Of a DNA stretch of 64,000 nt, positions 23,948-33,250 are shown one piece after another. The stretch lies in the NCBI GenBank assembly GCA_009838765.1, contig VXQX01000076.1, forward strand, positions 16,168 to 80,167. The letters are read 5' to 3'. Each line of letters starts with the position of its first letter. Positions within the stretch are counted from its first letter, which is position 1. The position numbers and the translations under genes are program-made. The stretch is from Gemmatimonadales bacterium. Its GTDB lineage: Bacteria; Gemmatimonadota; Gemmatimonadetes; Palauibacterales; Palauibacteraceae. Below the pieces are notes generated by a model. That model ran no database searches and was not told where the DNA came from. It worked only from the letters and a program-made list of their open reading frames with translations.

Positions 23948-26344
23948 CTAGCTGTGGATCTCGGTGAGTGCGTGCGGCTGCGCCCGGCCCTCGAGTTCGG
24001 CCAGGATCACGTCCGTCGTCAGCGGGACCCGGCACAGGCAACGCCCGTCGAGTGCGTCCGCTATCGCGGAGGTGACCGCGGCCGATCCGGCCCCGACCGG
24101 GGGCTCCCCGATCCCCTTGGCGCCGATCGGCGTCTGCGGATCCGGCTCGCCCGCCGCCGCCCAGTCCATGCTGAGCGGCACGTCGAGGATGCCGGGAGGT
24201 CTCGCAGTGTAGAGCCGGTGGGCGAAGGGCACGCCCCACTTCGGGTCGAACACCCACTTCTGGCTGCGCGCCTGGCCGAAGCCCTGCACGCTGCCGCCGT
24301 GGATCTGTGCCGCGAGGCTGCGGGGGTGCACGACGATCCCGCAGTCGGCGGATCCGGTGTAGTCGACGATCCGCACGTCGCCGGTCTCGGTGTCGAGTTC
24401 GACGACCGCGAAGCCCACGACCCACGACCACGTCGAGCCCTCGTGCGAGAAGTTGTCCCGCGCCACGCCCATCAGCCCTTGGCCCGCGAGCTGCGTGGCG
24501 GAGGCCCGGGTGTAGTCGTTGATGTCCTCCGGCAACTCCTGGCCGGAGTACTCGCCGCCCATGGCGATGGCGCGCTCCGCGGCCTGCGCGAAGCTCAGCG
24601 AGCCACCCGGTCCGGTTACGCGCGCGCCCTCGACCCGGTACGCGCTCGCCGAGCCGCCCAGTGCGGCGGCCGCGACCTCCTGCAGCTTGCGCTTCATGTC
24701 GAGCGCGGCGGCGTAGTTGGCGCGCGTGTGCGCGTGGATCGTCTGGCTCCCCGCCTGCACCGAGCTGTACGGATGGTGCTGCGAGCTGTCGCCCCAGATG
24801 ACCGCGCAGTCGTCCCACTCGAGGCCGAGTTCATCCGCGGCGGCCCGCGCCGTGTCCGCCATCGAGTGCGTGCCGAGGTTCCCGATCCCCTGGTGGATGT
24901 AGAGCTTCCCGTCCGGACGGATGAGAAGGAGTCCGTCGAACCCCGACGAACCGCCGACGTACGGGCTCAGCCCGACGCCGACTCCCGTGACCTTCGTCCC
25001 GTTCCGCTGTCCGCTGAGCGCCTGCTTCCCGGCCCAGTCGAACTGTTCCGCGCCCGCCTCGATCGCCTCGCGCACGAAGGCGCTCGTCGTCGTCGCACGC
25101 CCCGGCCCGAACTCCGAGTCGTGCGTGGGGGCGTTGATTTTCCGGATCTCCACCCGGTCGATGCCCAGCTCGCGCGCCGCCTTGTCGACCAGCGGCTCGA
25201 GCATGGCGACGATCTGCGCGCCCCCCGGCGCCCGCTGCGCCGAGCGCGGCGGCGTGTTCGTATAGAGCGTGAGGCCGCGGAAGCGCATCGCGTCGGGCTG
25301 GTACATGAGGTCCGTCACGGCGCCCGCGGTGTTGTAGTCGCCCGACCGTCCGTACGGCCCGTGGTCCTGGATGATGTAGAGGTCGATCCCGGTGATCTTC
25401 CCATCGCGCCGGAAGCCCATCTTCGTCCACGCCTGGAAACCGGGACGTGCGCGACCGATGTAGTTCTCCTCGTAGCGGTTGATCCGCATCATCACCGGCC
25501 GCTGGATCTTCCTCGCCAGAAGGGCGGTGACCTGGTAGATGGGAACGCCGGCGATCTTCGAGCCGAAGCCGCCCCCGCAGTACTGACCCACGAAGACGAG
25601 CTCCCCGGGCTCCAGATCGAGTTGGGACGCCATCGCCTGGTGCGCGCGCTGCGTGCTCTGCGTCGACCCGTAGAGGTAGCAGCGCCCATCCTCCCAGTAC
25701 GCCATGGAGCTGCGCGGCTCCATCGGGTGGTGGGTGAGCGACTGGTGCACGATCGTGTCCTCGAGGACGTAATCGGCCTCCGCGAACGCCGCGTCGAGGT
25801 CTCCGTGGTCCCATTCGTCCGTCGGCTCGCCCATGGGCAGCCGGCCCTCGGCCTCGGCCGCGTCGAACTCCGTCTGCGGCCACTTCAGGGACACGAGTTC
25901 GCGCCCACTATCGCCGAAGCGCATGACGTTGCCATCGAGACGCGCGTCCGGGCCGCCGGGCCGCAGGCTGTCGAGGGGGTCGATCGCGAACGGGAGCGGC
26001 TCGAGGTCGATATCGATCGCCTCGATCGCGTCCGCCGCCGTCGTCTCGTCCACCGCCGCCAGCGCGAGGATGGGCTCGCCCACGTACTTCGGCTCATCCG
26101 TGAGCGCGGCCTCGCCGGGGGCCTCGGGCTGGTTGACCTCGCTCGCCCGCAGGATCCCGAGCACGCCGGGCATGGCGAGTGCGCGGCTCGCGTCCACGCT
26201 GCGCACGCGGGCGTGCGGCATGGGGCTCAGGAGGAGCTTGGCGAAGACCATGCCCTCGGCCCTGAAGTCCTCCGCGTACTTTGCCCGTCCCGTGACTTTC
26301 GCGCGCAGATCCGGCGGCGAAATGTCCTGTCCGATTAGCGCCAT
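23948..26344 (-). CDS. Molybdopterin-binding catalytic subunit of a PaoABC-type oxidoreductase
   Basis: The product has 798 residues. The ATG at 26344 is chosen because GGGGAGGA lies just upstream; longer frames lack one. The sequence shows the xanthine-dehydrogenase large-subunit pattern: a start (TGRAKYAEDF) typical of the first domain, the molybdopterin loop QYCGGGFGSKI, and the active-site glutamate E747 in GAKGIGEPPVG. The substrate should be an aldehyde or N-heterocycle; homology to PaoC and aldehyde oxidases suggests aromatic or aliphatic aldehydes. It is flanked by its small and FAD subunits on the same strand with gaps of 13 bases. Confidence 0.9.
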   Translation of the reverse strand: MALIGQDISPPDLRAKVTGRAKYAEDFRAEGMVFAKLLLSPMPHARVRSVDASRALAMPGVLGILRASEVNQPEAPGEAALTDEPKYVGEPILALAAVDETTAADAIEAIDIDLEPLPFAIDPLDSLRPGGPDARLDGNVMRFGDSGRELVSLKWPQTEFDAAEAEGRLPMGEPTDEWDHGDLDAAFAEADYVLEDTIVHQSLTHHPMEPRSSMAYWEDGRCYLYGSTQSTQRAHQAMASQLDLEPGELVFVGQYCGGGFGSKIAGVPIYQVTALLARKIQRPVMMRINRYEENYIGRARPGFQAWTKMGFRRDGKITGIDLYIIQDHGPYGRSGDYNTAGAVTDLMYQPDAMRFRGLTLYTNTPPRSAQRAPGGAQIVAMLEPLVDKAARELGIDRVEIRKINAPTHDSEFGPGRATTTSAFVREAIEAGAEQFDWAGKQALSGQRNGTKVTGVGVGLSPYVGGSSGFDGLLLIRPDGKLYIHQGIGNLGTHSMADTARAAADELGLEWDDCAVIWGDSSQHHPYSSVQAGSQTIHAHTRANYAAALDMKRKLQEVAAAALGGSASAYRVEGARVTGPGGSLSFAQAAERAIAMGGEYSGQELPEDINDYTRASATQLAGQGLMGVARDNFSHEGSTWSWVVGFAVVELDTETGDVRIVDYTGSADCGIVVHPRSLAAQIHGGSVQGFGQARSQKWVFDPKWGVPFAHRLYTARPPGILDVPLSMDWAAAGEPDPQTPIGAKGIGEPPVGAGSAAVTSAIADALDGRCLCRVPLTTDVILAELEGRAQPHALTEIHS

Positions 26345-26357
26345 GATCGTCCTCCCC

Positions 26358-26990
26358 TCACACCATGCGCCGCGCGTACTCGGCGGCACGCATGGCGGAG
26401 TTCAGGATTTTGTTGTAGTCCCCGCAGCGGCAGAGGTTGCCGGAGAGGGCCTCGGCCGCCTCCTCGCGGGTGGGCTCCGGGTTCTCGTTCGTAAGCGCGA
26501 CCATGCTCATGATGAAGCCGGGCGCGCAGAAGGCGCACTGGAACCCGCCCTCGTCGATCACCGCCTGCTGCACCGGGTGCAGCGTCCCGTCCGCGCCCTC
26601 GAGCCCCTCGATCGACGTCACCGACCGGTCGCGCACCGCGTTCGTCAGCAGGGAGCACGCGTAGTGCGAGACCCCGTCGATGAGCACCGTACAGGCGCCG
26701 CACTCCGCGCGGTCGCACCCGAGCTTCGTGCCGGTGAGCCCCAGCTTGTAGCGGAGGGTCATGGCCAGCGTCTCCTGCGGCATGACATCCACCGAACGCG
26801 ACACGCCGTTCACGTTCAGCGAGATCATGCGCGGCATCGACGCCCGCACCGCCGCGCTCGCCGACAGGCTCCGGGCCCGGAAGAGGTGGCTGGAGGAGGA
26901 GACCACCGCGCCGGTCGCGATGACCCCCTTGATGAACGTCCTGCGGGAATGACCGGTTGCGGTCTCGGTCGTGATCGCGGCGTCACTCAT
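26358..26990 (-). CDS. [2Fe-2S] subunit with Tat signal, PaoA-like
   Basis: The product has 210 residues. The twin-arginine motif SRRTFIKG near residue 15 is followed by a hydrophobic stretch. Two [2Fe-2S] clusters are predicted: the plant-ferredoxin type with GCDRAECGACTV and a later Cys, and the second with CAFCAPG and CRCGDYN. The combination of a Tat signal on the small subunit with untagged large and FAD subunits is the PaoABC plan, in which the assembled complex is exported as a unit. It opens the five-gene minus-strand operon. A weak promoter may lie in the 135-base gap upstream. Confidence 0.92.
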   Translation of the reverse strand: MSDAAITTETATGHSRRTFIKGVIATGAVVSSSSHLFRARSLSASAAVRASMPRMISLNVNGVSRSVDVMPQETLAMTLRYKLGLTGTKLGCDRAECGACTVLIDGVSHYACSLLTNAVRDRSVTSIEGLEGADGTLHPVQQAVIDEGGFQCAFCAPGFIMSMVALTNENPEPTREEAAEALSGNLCRCGDYNKILNSAMRAAEYARRMV

Positions 26991-27134
26991 GGGCGAACCT
27001 CAAGCGGGAGACCTTCTTGCGCGTTTGCGTCGCGCCCCCCGCGTTCCCGCGGGAGACGCAACGATCCACGGTGAATCCTTACATCGCCCGCCCCCCGAGA
27101 CAAGACTGCCGGCCGTGCTCCCGGAGGGGGTTGT

Positions 27135-29264
27135 TTACAGGATCCTGAAGAATCGGGGGTCCACGGAAAGGAGGAGGACCCAGTTCCCCTCGCTGCCGCC
27201 GGGCGACGGATCGCCGCGCAGGCCGCGCATGAGGTCGAGGCGAAGGATGTCGTAAAAGAGTCCGAGGCCGAGGCCGGTCGAGGCACGCAGCCCCTCGCCT
27301 CCGCTTACGCCGAAGCGGCGGGCGGCGTTCTCCCCGGGGCGGCCGAGGCCGGCCCGGCCCACGGCTCCGATGGCGCGCAGCCGCACCCAGGGGGAGGCGA
27401 CGGCGCGCGACACCTCGGCGCGCCACAGCGCCATGCGGTCCCCGCCCCAGCCGCGAAACTCGTAGCCGGGCAGCGTCCCGCGCCCCCCGAGCAGGAAGAG
27501 CCGCTGGGCCGGCAGAGCACCGCCCGCGATCCCGAACTCGATCTCGCTCGCCCAGTTCCACGCACCGCCGGGACTTCCCCGGGCCCGCAGGGCTGCCGTG
27601 GCGCGCGTGTAGCCGAAGTCCCCGACGCCGCTCGCCGCCGCTTCCCCCGCGAGTTCCAGCGTCCAGCGCGCGCCAGGCCCGCTCCGCAGTTCGACCGCCA
27701 GACCGGCATCGAGCCCGGCCAGCTCCCCCTCGTCGACCGGGCGCACGCGGCGCACGGGCCCATCTCCGAACGGTTCGGTCCCGACGACCAGCCCGGCGCT
27801 CCGGTGGCGCTCGAACGAGGCGCCGGCGCGCCAGCGAACGGAACCTCCGCGGCGGGCGATCCCGATCCGTCCGCCGGTCGCCAGGTAGGGGTCCTCGTAG
27901 TCCTCTCCCCGGGCGAGGAGGGCGAGCGTCCGCAGCACCCCCGCGGCCGCGGGCGGCCCCGCGTCGCGGTGAGCCCGAAGCCAGCCATCGACCTCCACAT
28001 CGACCTCCCCCAGCCCCCGCCGCAGTCCGAGGCTCGCCTGGGGCCGTGCCTCCCCGAGCGCATGGCCGCCCGCGAACGACACGCGCGTGCGATCATTCGG
28101 CCGGTAGGCGACCCCCGCCCCGACGAACAGCCCCTCGGAGCGCCGGGCCCGGATGGCCCCGGACGCGTTCGGAAACGCAAGCTGCCAGGCTCGGCCCCCG
28201 AGCAGAGTCTGCCGCAGCAGGAGGTCGCGCGCGTCCGCGACCGCCTCTCCCAGATCGCCGTCGGTGCTTCCTTCCTCGAGAGATTCTCCGTAGAGCGGGT
28301 CTTCCCATGCATCGAAGCGGGCCAGCTCCTCATCGCGAAGGCTGTAGATGAGCGCGCCGGGCCCGAGGCCGAAGGGCGCCTCCTCGTCGAATTCGTAGTC
28401 GAGGACGCGGAGGCGGGTCCGGACGAGCGTCTCGAGCGGGAAATCCAGCCAGGGAAGCGAACGCACGATCTCGATCGCCTGCTCGTCCGGCAGCCAGTAA
28501 CGGCCCTCCTGCAGGGCCGAGCGCAGGTCGACGACGAGCCGCACGATCTGCGGATCCTGATAGGCGGTGGGCGTGAACGTGATCCGCATCCGCACGATGG
28601 CCCCCGTCTCCCGCTCGACGAAGAGCGAGCCCGCGGCGCCCGCGTCCGTCTCCTCCCGCGGACGGACCTCCAGTTCAAAGACCCGGGCGGTTCGGTCGCG
28701 GAGCCGGATCTCGAGCGAGTCCGCGAGCCGATATTCGTAGAACTCGCGCGCGCCCGCCCCCGCGGGGTGCAGCACGTCCCGGATCTCGTCGCCGCCTCCG
28801 ATCCGGATCCGATCCGGTAAATTGTCGAGGACGAGAAAGAGGTGGTCGAGGTGGTAATCGATGGTCGTGGGCAGCCGGAGTTCGTGTCGGCGTCCGACGA
28901 TCGTCTGCATCGAGCGGTCCGGGCGCTGCCAGCGCACATCCACCGCGAGCTGGTCCGCCCGGATGACGTGCCGTTCCCCGAGGATGTCGCCAAGGTAGTA
29001 CACGTGCCCCTGGACGTCGGCGCGAAATCGTTCCAGGGAGCTGTCGGCCCAGGCGTACCGCCGCGCTTCGATCGCGCGCTCGATGAGCCCGAGCGCCGCC
29101 GCGGAGTTCCAGCCATCGGAGACCCCGGCCTGCGGAGCCGCGGCTGGCGCTGCGGGGATCTCCTGGGCTCCGGTCCCGGACGCGAAGCAGAGCACCGCCA
29201 CCGCGGTCGCCGCCGCGGCGGACACCCCTCGCCCGTCAGCCGAAGAGGTCCTCCTGGCCGTCAT
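27135..29264 (-). CDS. Omp85/DUF5686-like outer-membrane beta-barrel protein
   Basis: The product has 709 residues with an N-terminal signal peptide (about residues 14-33, A-x-A cleavage). Residues 60-330 form a beta-rich periplasmic part, and residues 360-709 contain alternating amphipathic strands typical of a barrel. The stretch LFLLGGRGTLPGYEFRGWGG near residue 600 resembles the Omp85 signature in which an R-G loop reaches into the pore. The product ends in the hydrophobic residues FFRIL. It may insert or export envelope components. The ATG at 29264 overlaps the upstream gene by 29 bases; a GTG at 29225 is an alternative start. Confidence 0.7.
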   Translation of the reverse strand: MTARRTSSADGRGVSAAAATAVAVLCFASGTGAQEIPAAPAAAPQAGVSDGWNSAAALGLIERAIEARRYAWADSSLERFRADVQGHVYYLGDILGERHVIRADQLAVDVRWQRPDRSMQTIVGRRHELRLPTTIDYHLDHLFLVLDNLPDRIRIGGGDEIRDVLHPAGAGAREFYEYRLADSLEIRLRDRTARVFELEVRPREETDAGAAGSLFVERETGAIVRMRITFTPTAYQDPQIVRLVVDLRSALQEGRYWLPDEQAIEIVRSLPWLDFPLETLVRTRLRVLDYEFDEEAPFGLGPGALIYSLRDEELARFDAWEDPLYGESLEEGSTDGDLGEAVADARDLLLRQTLLGGRAWQLAFPNASGAIRARRSEGLFVGAGVAYRPNDRTRVSFAGGHALGEARPQASLGLRRGLGEVDVEVDGWLRAHRDAGPPAAAGVLRTLALLARGEDYEDPYLATGGRIGIARRGGSVRWRAGASFERHRSAGLVVGTEPFGDGPVRRVRPVDEGELAGLDAGLAVELRSGPGARWTLELAGEAAASGVGDFGYTRATAALRARGSPGGAWNWASEIEFGIAGGALPAQRLFLLGGRGTLPGYEFRGWGGDRMALWRAEVSRAVASPWVRLRAIGAVGRAGLGRPGENAARRFGVSGGEGLRASTGLGLGLFYDILRLDLMRGLRGDPSPGGSEGNWVLLLSVDPRFFRIL

Positions 29265-29619
29265 CGTCCGACTCCATGACGCGCCGGAGTCTGCCGGCCC
29301 AGTACTCGACGTCGAAACCCTCTTCGTTCTTCAGCATCCGCTTGAGCACGGGCGACAGGTCGCGCAGGGCGCCCACGAGGTCCTCGGCGATGGAGCCGGC
29401 TTCGGCGACGCGGGCTTCGTCCGGGAGGGATGCCATGTCCCGGAGGATGGAAGCCTCGGACCGGGACGCCGTGACGGGCTCGGGCCGGCTCGCGACGAAG
29501 ACCTCCGTCCGCCGGCCGGGTCCCCGATCCTCTTCGATCGGGAGGAGCCCGACGATCTGGTCGGAGCGCCAGTACTTCGCATACCCGAGGTGGACCATCC
29601 GGTCGCGTTTGATCTCCAC
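29236..29619 (-). CDS. RemB-like (DUF370) small protein
   Basis: The product has 127 residues from a GTG at 29619, chosen because GGAGG lies just upstream and the family similarity begins within ten residues. Residues 8-65 resemble the RemA/RemB family (DUF370): an H-L-G start, a D-Q-I-V-G-L-L segment, and EVFVASRPEPVTASRSEAS, similar in layout to the C-terminal strand and Ser-rich turn of RemB. RemA-type proteins bind DNA and control extracellular-matrix genes in Bacillus; RemB function is less clear. A C-terminal acidic helix (residues 75-127) is not part of that family. It overlaps the barrel gene, implying a shared operon. Confidence 0.55.
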   Translation of the reverse strand: MEIKRDRMVHLGYAKYWRSDQIVGLLPIEEDRGPGRRTEVFVASRPEPVTASRSEASILRDMASLPDEARVAEAGSIAEDLVGALRDLSPVLKRMLKNEEGFDVEYWAGRLRRVMESDDDGQEDLFG

Positions 29620-29813
29620 GCCGCCTCCGTTCCGCCTGCTCGCGCCCCGTGGGAAAAGCCCCTGCTGAAGCCCTGATGGGTCCAAGCTCGCGAACGTCCC
29701 ATCCGCACCGCAACACCGCCGGATGCTCCAACCCGCCGCATGCCGCCGGCCACATGCGGCCGGCTCGGTTGATTGGCCGTTGAACGCCGCGCGGAGCATG
29801 TTCAGCGACGCCC

Positions 29814-31169
29814 ATGGCCAGAATACGCACCATCCGTGATCCCCTGTGGGGGAACGTCCGCGTGGAGGGGGACGCGGCCGAGATTCTCGACGCGCCCCAG
29901 TTCCAGCGCCTGCGGCGGGTCAAGCAACTCGGCTTCGCCCACCTCGTGTATCCAGGCGGCGTGCACAACCGCTTCCTGCACGCCCTCGGCGTCTACCATC
30001 TCGTCTCCCGGGCCATCTCCCGCCTCGAGCGCGACGGACACCTCGAGGCACTGGATGCGGAGGCCATGGACGAACTGCCGGTCGTTCGCCTCGGCGCCCT
30101 CCTCCACGACGTCGGGCACTACGCCTTCTCGCATGCGGTGGAGGAACTCGGTCCGAGCGCGATCCCGGGAGACCATGAGGAGATCGCGGCGCGCTTCATG
30201 GCGGCGGACCCCATCCGGCGCGTCCTCGAGCGGCACGGCCCGGATGCGTCCGCCCGCATCGGCGCCCTCATCCGCGGGAAGTCGCGCCACCCGCTGCAGG
30301 GGCTGATCTCCGGATCGCTGGACCTCGACAAGATCGACTACCTCCGGCGCGACTCCCTCTTCTGCGGCGTGCCGTACGGGGCCGTGGACGTCGACCGCCT
30401 CCTTCCCGCGCTCACCGTCGCCCGCGAAGGGGCCGGACATCCGCTCGAACTCGCGGTCAGCGAGAAGGGACTCAGCGCGCTGGAGACGCTCCTCTTCTCC
30501 AAGTACCAGATGTTCCGCAACGTCTACTGGCACCACGCCGTGCGCGCCGCGACCCTGACCTTCGTGCGCCTCGTCCAGACGGCGCTCGACAGCGGTCTGC
30601 TCGCGTCCGAGGACCTGGCGGGGCCCAGCGACGAGGAACTGCTGGTGCTCATCGGCCGGCGCATCGAACGGTCGTCGCCGGGCGACCTGGGCTACGATGG
30701 CGCGTCCGCCGTCGGCCGGGCGGCGAAGCTGCTCGGGGCGCTCGTCGACCGGCGTCTCCCGAAGCGGCTCGTGGAGTTGACGGGCGATCAGCTTCCGGAC
30801 GCGCTGTCGTCGTGGCCCGCGCGGCGCCCGGACCTCGTCGCCGCGCTCGAGCGGCGCATGGCCCGCGAGTGGGGGCTCTCCGAGGGGGCGGTGATGCTCG
30901 ATTACCCGAGCTACCCGGGCATGCTCGAGCTCAACCTGCTCCTCGTGCGGAACGACGGCGAAGTCCGCCGGCTCACCGCGCTGGGCGAGCGGGGCCTCAT
31001 CGACATCCCCCGGCTCGGACGCTCCCTGCACCACTCGGCGCGGGTCCTGCGCATCTTCTCCTTCGAGCCTTCCGCTCCGCGCGATCCGAAGCCGGTGCTG
31101 GCGCTGATCGAAGCCGCGGAGGCAGAAGTGGAGACTCGGCTCGAGTCGGGAGCCGACCTCCCGACCTGA
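29814..31169 (+). CDS. HD-domain phosphohydrolase (dGTPase/SAMHD1-like)
   Basis: The product has 451 residues. The metal site is complete: H56 in HNRFLHALGVYH, the H98-D99 doublet in LLHDVGHYAFSH, and an Asp further on in SLDLDKIDYLRRD. The last motif is typical of the YdhJ/SAMHD1-like group of HD hydrolases, which act on dNTPs or related nucleotides. The remaining 200 residues are helical. It stands alone, divergent from the RemB-like gene, with a ribosome site not obvious before the ATG. dNTP hydrolysis is inferred from family only. Confidence 0.85.
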   Translation: MARIRTIRDPLWGNVRVEGDAAEILDAPQFQRLRRVKQLGFAHLVYPGGVHNRFLHALGVYHLVSRAISRLERDGHLEALDAEAMDELPVVRLGALLHDVGHYAFSHAVEELGPSAIPGDHEEIAARFMAADPIRRVLERHGPDASARIGALIRGKSRHPLQGLISGSLDLDKIDYLRRDSLFCGVPYGAVDVDRLLPALTVAREGAGHPLELAVSEKGLSALETLLFSKYQMFRNVYWHHAVRAATLTFVRLVQTALDSGLLASEDLAGPSDEELLVLIGRRIERSSPGDLGYDGASAVGRAAKLLGALVDRRLPKRLVELTGDQLPDALSSWPARRPDLVAALERRMAREWGLSEGAVMLDYPSYPGMLELNLLLVRNDGEVRRLTALGERGLIDIPRLGRSLHHSARVLRIFSFEPSAPRDPKPVLALIEAAEAEVETRLESGADLPT

Positions 31170-31289
31170 GGCTGTCCCCCGATTCGTTCGCGCACTGCCC
31201 GGCGCACGCGGTAGGATCAACAGCCTGCGGTGAGAGGTTCAAGGGGAGACGCGCGACGAGAGCGCAGACCACCCGCAAAGGTTTGTCCG

Positions 31290-32291
31290 ATGCCTGGATC
31301 GGCGCTGCCGACCGAACCACAGCGAGACATCGCGAGAGCGCGGAAGATCCACTCGCCCGCGCCCGCGTCGAACGGCGCGGGTCGTCCGGCCGCGGAGGCG
31401 CGCGCGGAGGCGCCCCTCGTGCGGCTGGACCACCTGGATACGCTCTGGTTCCAGGTCGCCGGGACGATCTGCAACCTCCGCTGCGTCCACTGCTTCATCA
31501 GTTGCGCCCCGGACAACGACAGCTTCGAGTTCCTCTCGCTCGCCGAGGTCGAGGACTGGCTCCGGCGCTCGGAGAAGTGGGGCGTCAAGGAGTACTACTT
31601 CACGGGCGGCGAGCCCTTCATGCACCCGGACCTCCCCGCCATGCTGGAACGGACCCTGGAGCGCGGGCCGGCTTCCGTGCTCACGAACGGGACGCTGCTC
31701 CCCGCGCGGGCGCTGAAGCCCATCGCGCGGACCGCCCGCGCCGCGCGCTATTCGCTCGAAATGCGCGTTTCCCTCGACGGGCCTTCGCCCGGGACGAACG
31801 ACCCCATCCGCGGCGACGGCACCTTCGACCGCGCCATGGACGGCGTCCGGAAGCTGCTCGAGGAGGGGTTCCTTCCGATCGTCACCGCCACGCAGGTGTG
31901 GGCACCGGAACGGGACGAAGAGGTGCGGCAGGCGTTCGTAGCCCGGCTTCGGGCGCTCGGGTACGAGAACCCGCGGCTCAAGATCCTCCCATCGCTCCGC
32001 ATCGGACGCGAGGCGGACCGCGCGCGCCCCTACACGGATGAGGAGCGCGTGACGAAGGCGATGATGGAAGCGTACGACGAGAGTCAGTTGCTCTGCGCGT
32101 CGAGCCGGGTGGTGACGAACCGCGGCATCTACGCCTGTCCCATCCTCATCGAGACGCCGGCGGCGCGCATGGGTTCGACGCTGGAGGAGGCGTCGCGCCC
32201 GGTGCGGCTCGACGAGTCCGCGTGCTACACGTGCTGGCTGCACGGCGCGATCTGCTCCAACTACGGGGGCATCGGGCAGGATGTCTCCTGA
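31290..32291 (+). CDS. Radical SAM protein with C-terminal cysteine cluster, function unknown
   Basis: The product has 333 residues from ATG 31290. The radical SAM motif is C61-N-L-R-C65-V-H-C68. It is followed by YFTGGEPF (the GGE motif), a serine-type segment VLTNGTLL and a RVSLDGPS segment, all in the usual order. The C-terminal 65 residues contain five more cysteines (in LLCASS, YACP, ACYTCW and ICSN), consistent with a SPASM- or twitch-like auxiliary [4Fe-4S] cluster. Such enzymes often modify peptides or carbohydrates. No precursor peptide is visible nearby. It overlaps the next gene by 11 bases and is the first of a two-gene unit. Confidence 0.88.
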   Translation: MPGSALPTEPQRDIARARKIHSPAPASNGAGRPAAEARAEAPLVRLDHLDTLWFQVAGTICNLRCVHCFISCAPDNDSFEFLSLAEVEDWLRRSEKWGVKEYYFTGGEPFMHPDLPAMLERTLERGPASVLTNGTLLPARALKPIARTARAARYSLEMRVSLDGPSPGTNDPIRGDGTFDRAMDGVRKLLEEGFLPIVTATQVWAPERDEEVRQAFVARLRALGYENPRLKILPSLRIGREADRARPYTDEERVTKAMMEAYDESQLLCASSRVVTNRGIYACPILIETPAARMGSTLEEASRPVRLDESACYTCWLHGAICSNYGGIGQDVS

Positions 32292-33084
32292 ACCGCGCCG
32301 GATCGCCGTCTTCGGCGGTGTCTACAGCAACCACCTGGCGCTGGCGGCCGCGATCGAGGACGCCGCCGCCCGCGGGGCGGAAGCGCTCTACTGCCTGGGC
32401 GATCTCGGGGCGTTCGGCCCTCACCCGGACCGGGTCTTTCCCCTCCTCATCGACCACGATGTCCGCGTCCTGCGCGGGAACTACGACGATTCGATCGCGC
32501 GCGGCCTCGACGATTGCCAGTGCGGCTACACCGACCCGCGCGACAACTACTTCGCCCGGCTCTCGTACCGCTACACCTTCCGGAACACGCACGAGCGGTG
32601 GCGCCGCTGGATGGGCCGCCTCCCCGGCGAGATCCGCCTGCAGGTGAACGGCACGCGGGTGCTCATGTGCCACGGCAGCCCGCGGCGCATGAACGAATTC
32701 CTCTGGGAATCCGCCACCTCGACACAGTTCCTGGCCTGGCTCGCCGGCGAGTACGAGGCGGACATCGTGCTCGCGACCCATACCGGGATCCCCTGGCAGC
32801 GCTCGCTTCCCGGGGGCGGGCTCTTCGCGAACGTGGGCGTACTGGGCAGGCCCGCGAACGACGGGCGGCCGGAGGTGTGGTACGCACTGCTCGATTTCGG
32901 CGCCGTCACGGGGCCGCCGCCGGCCATCGAGTTCGTTCCCGTGGCCTACGATCACGAGGGCCTCGCAGCCGAGATGCGCGACGAAGAACTGCCGGAGGAG
33001 TTCGTGGAGACGATCCTAACGGGTTGGTGGACCACCTGCCTCGAAGTCCTCCCGGCCCGCGAACGGGCTCGCGGCCGCTCCTGA
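32281..33084 (+). CDS. Calcineurin-like metallophosphoesterase with altered first motif
   Basis: The product has 267 residues. Most of the fold is recognisable: GDLGAFGPHPD (motif II), LRGNYDDS (motif III, with Tyr where the family has His), LMCHGSP and an ATHTGIP ending. The first motif, usually D-x-H-G-N, reads GGVYSN, so two metal ligands are replaced. It may use a different metal arrangement, have altered specificity, or be a regulatory subunit. Its start lies inside the radical SAM gene, so the two are co-translated. I do not know the substrate. Confidence 0.82.
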   Translation: MSPEPRRIAVFGGVYSNHLALAAAIEDAAARGAEALYCLGDLGAFGPHPDRVFPLLIDHDVRVLRGNYDDSIARGLDDCQCGYTDPRDNYFARLSYRYTFRNTHERWRRWMGRLPGEIRLQVNGTRVLMCHGSPRRMNEFLWESATSTQFLAWLAGEYEADIVLATHTGIPWQRSLPGGGLFANVGVLGRPANDGRPEVWYALLDFGAVTGPPPAIEFVPVAYDHEGLAAEMRDEELPEEFVETILTGWWTTCLEVLPARERARGRS

Positions 33085-33250
33085 CGCACCCTCCGGGTCT
33101 CGTTCCCGCAGCGACATACGTTTTGCGGGGTGGCCGCTCCGCGTTTAGCTTCATTGGAGCGTCGGATGGTCCGTGCGCGACGGAGCCGGAATCGGTAGCT
33201 CGGCCCGACAGCCTGGCCGGGTCGGCGTCCCGCAGAGAGAGGAAGTTGCG

